12,164 bases of DNA from Lachnospiraceae bacterium UBA7093 (GTDB lineage: Bacteria; Bacillota; Clostridia; Lachnospirales; Lachnospiraceae). The stretch covers positions 1 to 12,164 of the forward strand of contig DKYT01000010.1 in NCBI GenBank assembly GCA_002492465.1. Reading direction: 5' to 3'. Positions 1 to 5,467 of the stretch are shown here, one piece after another. The notes beneath the pieces are model-generated. The model ran no database searches. It was not told the DNA's origin and worked only from the letters and a program-made list of their open reading frames with translations. A program made the translations under genes and the position numbers. Position 1 is the first letter of the stretch, and each line of letters opens with the position of its first letter.

Positions 1-1
1 T

Positions 2-883
2 ATCGCCATGGTATTCCAGAACTATGCGTTGTATCCTCATATGACCGTATATGATAACATGGCATTTGGTCTGAAACTGAGAAAGGTTCCGAAGGATCAG
101 ATCGATAAGATGGTAAAAGAGGCAGCTAAGATCCTTGACCTGGATAAGCTGTTAGACCGTAAGCCGAAGGCTCTGTCCGGTGGCCAGAGACAGCGTGTAG
201 CTATGGGACGTGCGATCGTGCGTGATCCGAAGGTATTCCTGATGGATGAGCCGCTGTCAAACCTGGATGCTAAGCTGAGGGTTCAGATGCGTATCGAGAT
301 CTCCAAGCTGCATCAGAGACTTGGCGCGACGATCATCTACGTAACACATGACCAGACAGAGGCTATGACCCTTGGTACAAGAATCGTTGTTATGAAGGAC
401 GGTATCGTTCAGCAGGTAGATACTCCGCAGAATCTGTACAACAATCCTGGCAACCTGTTTGTAGCCGGATTTATCGGATCTCCGCAGATGAACTTCATGG
501 ACGCGAAGGTAGAAGCTAAGGGCAATGACGTAACGCTCCGCGTTGGCCAGTTCGGCATCAAGCTTCCGGCAGCAAAGGCTAAGAAGCTGATCGACGGTGG
601 TTATGCAGGAAAGACGGTTGTTATGGGTATTCGTCCGGAGCATGTACATGATTCCGAAGAGTTCCTGAAGGCTTCACCGGATACTGTGATCGAGTCCACC
701 ATCCGTGTTTATGAGCTGTTGGGCGCAGAAGTATTCTTATACTTTGATTTCCAGGGTTCCAGCATGACAGCCCGCGTAGATCCGCGTACAACTGCCAGAA
801 CAGGCGACAAGGTGAAATTCGCTCTGGAAGCTGACAAGATCCATGTATTTGACAAAGAGACAGAGCTGACCATCACAAACTAG
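2..883 (+). CDS. Sugar ABC transporter ATP-binding protein (MsmX/UgpC type), 3' part
   Basis: Partial gene, open at the left edge: the reading frame continues upstream of the Met at position 8, which is internal because Ile-Ala precedes MVFQNYALYP in the usual Q-loop context. It is the ATPase of a carbohydrate ABC importer, hydrolysing ATP at the inner face of the membrane. Counting from that Met, the Q-loop is at residues 3-5, LSGGQ signature at 56-60, Walker B VFLMDE at 76-81, D-loop SNLDAK, and switch His in THDQTEAM at about 114. The rest matches the regulatory TOBE/OB region of the MalK/UgpC/MsmX subfamily (GIRPEH near 208). The Walker A region (about 70-80 residues) lies outside the window. 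In Firmicutes such ATPases are often not adjacent to a permease and serve several sugar importers; no permease is seen here, but the upstream side is unknown. The codon choice (GTA, CGT, CTG) resembles that of a highly expressed gene. Confidence 0.95.
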   Translation: MAMVFQNYALYPHMTVYDNMAFGLKLRKVPKDQIDKMVKEAAKILDLDKLLDRKPKALSGGQRQRVAMGRAIVRDPKVFLMDEPLSNLDAKLRVQMRIEISKLHQRLGATIIYVTHDQTEAMTLGTRIVVMKDGIVQQVDTPQNLYNNPGNLFVAGFIGSPQMNFMDAKVEAKGNDVTLRVGQFGIKLPAAKAKKLIDGGYAGKTVVMGIRPEHVHDSEEFLKASPDTVIESTIRVYELLGAEVFLYFDFQGSSMTARVDPRTTARTGDKVKFALEADKIHVFDKETELTITN

Positions 884-898
884 GAATTAAAAAGCTTA

Positions 899-931
899 CC
901 CCTCCCGATGAACATTGGGAGGGGATTTTTC
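899..931 (+). terminator. Rho-independent terminator of the ABC ATPase gene
   Basis: CCCCTCCC (899-906) pairs exactly with GGGAGGGG (917-924). The next two bases on each side can extend the stem around a 6-nt loop, and ATTTTTC follows. It lies 16 bases after the stop codon, so the ATPase and the downstream regulator are separate transcription units. Confidence 0.92.
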
Positions 932-984
932 GTTACTGTGAACAGCAATATTTTTTATAGTATAAGATGAGTTTTTCGAAGTGC

Positions 985-1013
985 TTGAAAATCAGCGGCA
1001 AATGTTTTAAGAT
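985..1013 (+). promoter_or_regulatory. Candidate sigma-A promoter of the CdaR-like regulator
   Basis: TTGAAA at 985-990 (5 of 6 to the -35 consensus) and TAAGAT at 1008-1013 (4 of 6 to the -10 consensus) are separated by exactly 17 bases. Expected transcription start is near 1020, giving a leader of about 60 bases with AAGGAG at 1064-1069 ahead of the ATG at 1083. Confidence 0.5.
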
Positions 1014-1082
1014 AACTATAAAAGGTTGGGAGCAGAAGGTTTTCCCAGGCAAAACTACGAATAAAGGAGATAGAATTAAGGG

Positions 1083-2171
1083 ATGATAGCAAGCCAGGTT
1101 TTACAGACAGCGATAGATGAATTGAAGGTTATTACCAGGATAGATCTTTGCATCCTGGACTTGGAGGGACGTACCATTGTGACGACGTTTACCGACGGGG
1201 ATATGCCTTCAGATGCCGTGAGAGCCTTTGTGCAGTCGGAAGCGGACAGTCAGGTGATCCAGGGATACCACTTTTTTAAGATTTTAAATGAGAGTATTTT
1301 GGAGTATGTGCTGGTGTCCAAGGGCTCCAGTGAGGATGCGTATATGATTGGAAAGGTGGCAGTCAGCGAGATACAGAACCTGCTGATCGCTTACCGGGAG
1401 AGATTTGACAAGAATAATTTTATCCAGAATCTCCTTTTAGACAATATGCTTCTGGTGGACATTTATAACAGGGCGAAAAAGCTGCATATCGCTGTGGAGG
1501 CCCGGAGGGTAGTCTTTATCATTGAGACAAAGCAGGAGAAGGACAGCATTGCCCTGGAGACGATGCGGACACTGTTTGCCGCCAGAACGAAGGATTTTAT
1601 CACGGCTGTGGATGAGAGAAGTATTATCCTGGTGCGCGAGATGGGGGACGGGGAGTCCTATGGGGAGCTGGAGGAGATTTCCAAGGTGATCCGGGATATG
1701 TTAAATTCGGAAGCCATGTCCTCTGTGCGGATATCCTACGGAACCATCGTGGGCGAGATCAACCAGGTTTCCAGATCCTACAAAGAGGCAAAGATGGCCC
1801 TGGATGTGGGAAAAATCTTCTATTCGGAGAAGGATATCGTGGCTTACAATACGCTGGGTATCGGCCGGCTGATCTATCAGCTCCCGATTCAGCTCTGTGA
1901 GATGTTTATGAAGGAGATTTTCGGGGAAAATCTGCCGGATACCTTTGATGATGAGACACTGGTGACGATCAACAAATTCTTTGAGAATAATCTGAATGTC
2001 TCTGAGACGGCACGGCAGCTTTATGTACACAGAAATACACTGGTTTACCGTCTGGAAAAGCTTCAGAAGAGTACAGGCCTTGATATCCGGGTGTTTGACG
2101 ATGCGCTGACCTTCAAGATCGCGCTGATGGTGGTAAGCTACATGAAATATATGGAGAGCCAGGAATATTAA
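1083..2171 (+). CDS. CdaR/PucR-type transcriptional regulator with C-terminal helix-turn-helix
   Basis: A 362-residue cytoplasmic regulator. The N-terminal part (about 1-105, beginning MIASQVLQTAIDEL) resembles the putative sugar-diacid recognition domain of CdaR-like proteins. The middle (about 137-260) fits the degenerate CdaR GGDEF-like domain, including the SYGTIVGEINQVSRSYKEA stretch. The C-terminus (about 293-350) is a PucR-type HTH with LNVSETARQLYVHRNTLVYRL. By family knowledge these proteins respond to a small metabolite and control a few uptake or catabolic genes. The ligand here is unknown, and 'sugar diacid' is only the family label. Its place behind a multi-sugar ATPase suggests a carbohydrate link, but a terminator and a promoter separate the two genes. 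AAGGAG at 1064-1069 sits 13 bases before the start, a slightly long spacing; no better start is seen. Confidence 0.88.
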   Translation: MIASQVLQTAIDELKVITRIDLCILDLEGRTIVTTFTDGDMPSDAVRAFVQSEADSQVIQGYHFFKILNESILEYVLVSKGSSEDAYMIGKVAVSEIQNLLIAYRERFDKNNFIQNLLLDNMLLVDIYNRAKKLHIAVEARRVVFIIETKQEKDSIALETMRTLFAARTKDFITAVDERSIILVREMGDGESYGELEEISKVIRDMLNSEAMSSVRISYGTIVGEINQVSRSYKEAKMALDVGKIFYSEKDIVAYNTLGIGRLIYQLPIQLCEMFMKEIFGENLPDTFDDETLVTINKFFENNLNVSETARQLYVHRNTLVYRLEKLQKSTGLDIRVFDDALTFKIALMVVSYMKYMESQEY

Positions 2172-2226
2172 AAGAAATCACTGTTTGGGACAGGGCGAAG
2201 GCCGCAAGAACATGATACAGGAGCGC

Positions 2227-2270
2227 AAAAGAGCGGGGCGGGGAAGAGAGATCTTCCCTGCCCCGCTTTT
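2227..2270. terminator. Bidirectional terminator between convergent genes
   Basis: The 16-nt arm at 2232-2247 (AGCGGGGCGGGGAAGA) pairs with 2252-2267 through 16 pairs including one G-U, around a GAGA loop. TTTT follows on the plus side (2267-2270) and AAAA precedes on the other side (2227-2230), so the hairpin carries a U run in both directions. It lies 60 bases after the regulator stop and about 20 bases beyond the stop of the leftward protease gene. Confidence 0.9.
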
Positions 2271-2291
2271 CGGTGGCGCGGTCTGCATCTA

Positions 2292-4121
2292 TTATCTGAT
2301 GCGGATCACCATGCTGGCCTTTTTTTTGCTTCCGTCCTTGGCGGTTGCGGTAATCCGGACTTTTTTCCCTTTTCCCGCCTTCTTCGCGGTGACCTTGCCC
2401 TTTTTGCTGACCTTCGCATATTTGGGATGGCTGCTGGTAAAGGTGACAGAACGGTTGGAAGCGTTTTTCGGAAGAACGACAGCCTTTAGGGTCATGGATT
2501 TTCCGACCGCCAGTTTTTTCTTTTTCAGGGAAAGACGGATGGAGGATACCTTGACCTTCTTTTTTCCGGGGATGGACGTATCGATGGAAGCGGGCTCAGG
2601 GTCGTTTTGGGAAGTTTCCTGTTCGCCGGAGGCTTCGGCATTCTCTGTCAGGGCCTTGATCCGCAGATTCCACAGCTCCGAGGATGTCTTTGGATGATTC
2701 AGGTCATGCCAGGAACCGTTGGACATAAAGAAGCTCTGGCCTGCCTTGGCGTTTGCTTTGCTGAAATACCAGCCGTAGTCGGCGTTGGCGTCCACAGGGA
2801 TGGAGAGGCTGCCGTCGGCCCGTTTCATTTCCAGGACCACCGTGAAGAAGCTGCCCTTTTCCAGGAAAACGGGAGCGTCCAGCTTTATGGTGTGATAGCC
2901 CTGTTCCTGTATCCAGCCGCTGAAGGTGAAGACAGGGTTCCTGCCGCCGGTGGGGTCGTTTGGTTTCAGGGCCTTATTTACATAGACCTTCGCAGTGTAG
3001 GAAACATCCGGGTCCATGGTGAAAAAGGAGATCTCCTTGAGAATTTCCGGCTGCTGGGCCTGAAAGACATTTGCCTGCTTGTCGATATCCCTTCCGTCTA
3101 TGGCGGACAGATTGGCCGTGCCGTCATACTGGTACAGATGCTCATCCTTATCCATGGGAACGATGCTGAGAAACTGCGCCACCTCGCCGGTGCCAAGCAG
3201 GCTTTTATCCCAGTAGGAAAGCCAGAAGTAGCCGCCGTCTCCCCATCCCTTTCCCCAGGAATTTTTGATCAGCCATGCCCCGTCGTCCTTTGGCTTCTGA
3301 GAACCGAAGTTTTCTTTGGGAAAAGCGTCGTCCCATCCAACGACCGTTACGGCGTGGTCTGAGGGGAGGGAGGAATCCCCGATGTAGAGGCCGCAGGTTT
3401 TGGGATTCCAGTATTTCGGATTTCCGTGGCCGTCGCTGCAGTAGCTTATGGAACCGGCTCCATATTTCAAAATATTATCCTTGATGCCCCGGAGATCGGA
3501 AGTGACCAGGGTGGTGGATTCAGACAGACGGTATCCCTGATAGGCCTTATCCGGTGGGAGGGCCACATTGCCCTTTCCCAGCTTCCAGGCGCCCATAAAG
3601 GAGGAAAAGGGGGCCAGGGACTCTCTGGCGGGAGAGATTCCCTGGGCCAGCGTCATGGAAGTCAGCAGCGCATGGCCGCCGCAGGTGACGATATCGGGCA
3701 GGGTCGTGCCGTTTACATCACCTTCTGTCAGTCCCAGAGGATCGGTGACTCTGTTGTAATTAAAATAGACGAGCTGCCATACGGACAGGGCAAAGCCACG
3801 GTTTTCGCTCTCCTGTTTGATGGAGGAAATAGCCGCGCAGTCCAGGGCAGAGAAGGCCCAGCAGCATCCGGTAGAGCCCTGGTCCTGGACATCCGTAAGC
3901 CAGGGGGCAGAATTCCTGGGGTCAAACCTGGCAGGAAGGGCGGCGGCCCTTTGCCTCATTATGCGCCGGGGGGATTGTTTCATTCCCTCGGGAAGGTATT
4001 CGGACAGGCTGTGGGAGCCTGCTTTTTCAGGTGTATTTTCCGCGGCGTGGGCCTTGGGCCCCACACAGAGAACAGCGGTCATGGCCAGTAATGCATAAAG
4101 CTTGCAATGTTGTTTTTTCAA
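2292..4121 (-). CDS. Secreted papain-like C1 cysteine protease with C-terminal Ig-like domain
   Basis: A 609-residue exported protein. Residues 1-27 form a signal peptide (KKQHCK, hydrophobic core, AHA-A cleavage site). The C1A peptidase domain (about 62-320) has the full catalytic set: Gln81 in VQDQG, nucleophile Cys87 in GCCWAF, His256 in SDHAVTVVGWDD and Asn287 in IKNSWGKGWGDGGY. Residues about 327-490 fit the lectin-like beta domain usual behind such bacterial C1 proteases (QYDGTANLS, WHDL near the end). An acidic Ser/Gln-rich linker (493-518) leads to a lysine-rich BIG2-like Ig domain (about 522-605). No LPXTG, SLH or transmembrane anchor is seen, so the cationic Ig domain may hold the protein to the wall (inference). 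There is little room for a long inhibitory propeptide between the signal sequence and the mature domain. The start is TTG, chosen because a perfect GGAGGTGAT lies 9 bases upstream. It is monocistronic and divergent from the TIM-barrel gene. Confidence 0.92.
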   Translation of the reverse strand: MKKQHCKLYALLAMTAVLCVGPKAHAAENTPEKAGSHSLSEYLPEGMKQSPRRIMRQRAAALPARFDPRNSAPWLTDVQDQGSTGCCWAFSALDCAAISSIKQESENRGFALSVWQLVYFNYNRVTDPLGLTEGDVNGTTLPDIVTCGGHALLTSMTLAQGISPARESLAPFSSFMGAWKLGKGNVALPPDKAYQGYRLSESTTLVTSDLRGIKDNILKYGAGSISYCSDGHGNPKYWNPKTCGLYIGDSSLPSDHAVTVVGWDDAFPKENFGSQKPKDDGAWLIKNSWGKGWGDGGYFWLSYWDKSLLGTGEVAQFLSIVPMDKDEHLYQYDGTANLSAIDGRDIDKQANVFQAQQPEILKEISFFTMDPDVSYTAKVYVNKALKPNDPTGGRNPVFTFSGWIQEQGYHTIKLDAPVFLEKGSFFTVVLEMKRADGSLSIPVDANADYGWYFSKANAKAGQSFFMSNGSWHDLNHPKTSSELWNLRIKALTENAEASGEQETSQNDPEPASIDTSIPGKKKVKVSSIRLSLKKKKLAVGKSMTLKAVVLPKNASNRSVTFTSSHPKYAKVSKKGKVTAKKAGKGKKVRITATAKDGSKKKASMVIRIR

Positions 4122-4126
4122 TGAAA

Positions 4127-4135
4127 ATCACCTCC
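4127..4135 (-). promoter_or_regulatory. Perfect Shine-Dalgarno that fixes the TTG start of the protease
   Basis: On the minus strand this reads GGAGGTGAT, fully complementary to the 16S rRNA 3' end. It is followed after a normal spacing by TTG-AAA-AAA, which encodes the basic start of the signal peptide. No ATG or GTG start with a comparable site is present. Confidence 0.85.
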
Positions 4136-4195
4136 GAAAAATTTGGGGGTCTGTAACGGAATCTGCCCTGTGCTCATGAAAAGAAACTATCTTTA

Positions 4196-4225
4196 TTGTA
4201 AAAGAAGGAATAATAAAAGTATAGT
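4196..4225 (+). promoter_or_regulatory. Candidate promoter of the TIM-barrel gene
   Basis: TTGTAA (4196-4201) and TATAGT (4220-4225, 5 of 6 to consensus) are spaced by 18 bases. Expected start is near 4232, leaving a leader of about 150 bases before the ATG at 4380. The -10 overlaps the -10 proposed for the divergent protease gene. The leader holds the AT-rich stretch 4270-4380, in which I see only a weak GGGAA/TTCCC inverted repeat (4301-4317). Confidence 0.4.
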
Positions 4226-4246
4226 TCATTTTCCGCATATATTTAA
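4218..4246 (-). promoter_or_regulatory. Candidate promoter of the protease gene
   Basis: Read on the minus strand, TTAAAT (4246-4241) and TATACT (4223-4218) are spaced by 17 bases. The -10 scores 5 of 6 and the -35 3 of 6. Expected start is near 4211, giving a leader of about 90 bases to the TTG. An inverted pair TTCATT (4225-4230) and AATGAA (4255-4260) brackets the -35 and could be a binding site. Confidence 0.4.
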
Positions 4247-4379
4247 GCTGTCCGAATGAAAGGGCGGCGCTGTCTATTTTTTCATAAATAAATGCATTCA
4301 GGGAATAGATATTTCCCGGCAGATGTTTTATCATTGGAAATATGGGAATTCTTTAGAAAAAGAGAAAGGATGGAAGCTT

Positions 4380-5306
4380 ATGGCAAAACGTATTTTAAAT
4401 ATGACGCCCGGGGAACTGGCGAATATGACAAAGGAAGAGATGATTTCCGCTATTGCGGGGAGCGAGGGGAGAGTGCTGGCCAGCGAGACCATCGGCGTGA
4501 CGATCCCGCTTTTGACGGATGTGACGAACGCAGAGTTCGCGGCGTCCATGGGGGCAGATATGATCCTGCTGAATATGTTTGACGTCTGGGAGCCGAAGAT
4601 TATGGGGCTGCCCCAGGTGGAGAAAGAGGAGACCGTGCGGGAGGTGAAGAGGCTCACTGGGCGCATGGTAGGGATCAATCTGGAGCCTGTGGATGAGAAG
4701 GCGCTCTCTGAAAACGCGGAGACGCTGTGGGCTATGAGCCCCGGCCGCTATGCCACGGTAGAAAATGCCCTGCAGGCCCACAGGATGGGCGTGGACATGA
4801 TCGTTCTCACGGGAAATCCGGGAAACGGTGTGAGTAACGAGGCCATCACAGCCTCTTTGCGGGCCATCTCCTCCGCTGTGGGGGACAGGATCGTCCTGGC
4901 CGCCGGGAAAATGCATGCCTCGGGCGTGATCGGAGAGGGAGGAGAGAACATCATCACCAGGGAGGATATCCGGCAGTTTGCCGAGGCGGGGGCGGACATC
5001 ATCCTTCTTCCTGCCCCGGGAACGGTGCCTGGGATCACCACAAAGTATATCCACGGCCTGGTGAGCTTTGCCCACAGCCTGGGCAAGTTGACGATCACCT
5101 CCATCGGCACATCCCAGGAGGGGGCTGACGTGGACACGATCCGCCGTATCGCCCTGGAATGCAAGATGACGGGCACGGACATCCACCATATCGGAGACTC
5201 CGGCTATGTGGGGATGGCCTTGCCGGAGAATATTATGGCCTACAGCGTGGCGATCCGGGGGATCCGCCATACCTACCACAGGATGGCCCAGTCGCTGGCC
5301 AGATAG
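4380..5306 (+). CDS. TIM-barrel protein of unknown function (DUF7916-like, often misnamed HAD-like hydrolase)
   Basis: A 308-residue, soluble, probably (beta/alpha)8-barrel protein. Alternating hydrophobic strands and helices fit a phosphate-binding barrel: MGADMILLNMFD (57-68), RMVGINLEP (95-103), MGVDMIVLTGNPGNGV (136-151), RIVLAAGKMHASG (170-182), AGADIILLPAPGTVPG (203-218), KLTITSIGTSQEGAD (236-250) and HHIGDSGYVGMA (269-280). These Gly-rich loops at strand ends are probably substrate-binding. I recall close relatives annotated as haloacid dehalogenase-like hydrolase or PEP phosphonomutase, but no HAD DxDx(T/V) motif is visible, so that name is doubtful. The start is ATG 4380 with AAAGGA at 4365-4370, 9 bases upstream; a longer in-frame start at 4323 lacks a site and adds an unlikely N-terminus. 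It precedes the aconitase-like hydratase on the same strand with a 161-base gap, and a shared pathway is inferred. The substrate is unknown. Confidence 0.8.
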   Translation: MAKRILNMTPGELANMTKEEMISAIAGSEGRVLASETIGVTIPLLTDVTNAEFAASMGADMILLNMFDVWEPKIMGLPQVEKEETVREVKRLTGRMVGINLEPVDEKALSENAETLWAMSPGRYATVENALQAHRMGVDMIVLTGNPGNGVSNEAITASLRAISSAVGDRIVLAAGKMHASGVIGEGGENIITREDIRQFAEAGADIILLPAPGTVPGITTKYIHGLVSFAHSLGKLTITSIGTSQEGADVDTIRRIALECKMTGTDIHHIGDSGYVGMALPENIMAYSVAIRGIRHTYHRMAQSLAR

Positions 5307-5326
5307 GGGAAATATTGAAAAGCCGC

Positions 5327-5355
5327 TTGCATTTTCCCGGCCGTACCTTTATACT
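5327..5355 (+). promoter_or_regulatory. Candidate internal promoter of the hydratase gene
   Basis: TTGCAT (5327-5332) and TATACT (5350-5355) are exactly 17 bases apart. The -10 is good, the -35 weak (3 of 6). With a start near 5362, the transcript would begin inside the left arm of the TGAGCCAG/CTGGCTCA inverted repeat. Confidence 0.42.
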
Positions 5356-5356
5356 T

Positions 5357-5426
5357 TGAGCCAGGGGACAAAGAGACATCCCATAGCACCTGCGTGTATG
5401 GAATGTCTATGGGGCCATCTGGCTCA
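5357..5426 (+). promoter_or_regulatory. Nested inverted repeats in the hydratase leader (structured RNA or operator)
   Basis: Outer arms TGAGCCAG (5357-5364) and CTGGCTCA (5419-5426) are perfectly complementary. Inside, AGACATCCCATA (5374-5385) pairs with TATGGAATGTCT (5397-5408) with one mismatch and an 11-base loop. An alternative pairing of CCCATAG (5380-5386) with CTATGGG (5407-5413) uses the same bases and so excludes the first. No U run follows, so it is not a simple terminator. I do not recognise it as a known riboswitch class. It lies 41 bases ahead of the hydratase ATG. Confidence 0.45.
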
Positions 5427-5467
5427 GTTGTCGTGTCATTAAAAAGTAAGAAGAGGAGGATCAACCT

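Noticed and set aside
2185..2697. 170-codon plus-strand frame across the terminator
   Set aside because: It runs through the bidirectional terminator into the antisense of the protease; the Phe/Pro-rich product reflects the lysine-rich tail read backwards.
2607..4091. Several plus-strand open frames over the protease gene (2607-3362, 3426-4091, others)
   Set aside because: The minus-strand frame has a signal peptide and complete catalytic motifs. The plus-strand products look like no protein family and overlap each other.
4128..4334. 68-codon minus-strand frame in the divergent intergenic region
   Set aside because: It covers the proposed promoters and the protease ribosome binding site, is low in family-like features and has no own start signal.
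4395..5279. Long open frame of 294 codons antisense to the TIM-barrel gene
   Set aside because: It lies wholly within a recognisable conserved gene, has no ribosome binding site, and its His/Arg/Pro-rich composition is typical of an antisense shadow of a GC-rich gene.
5307..5338. GGGAAA/TTTCCC pair after the TIM-barrel stop as terminator
   Set aside because: Only 6 bp with a 20-base loop and no following T run.
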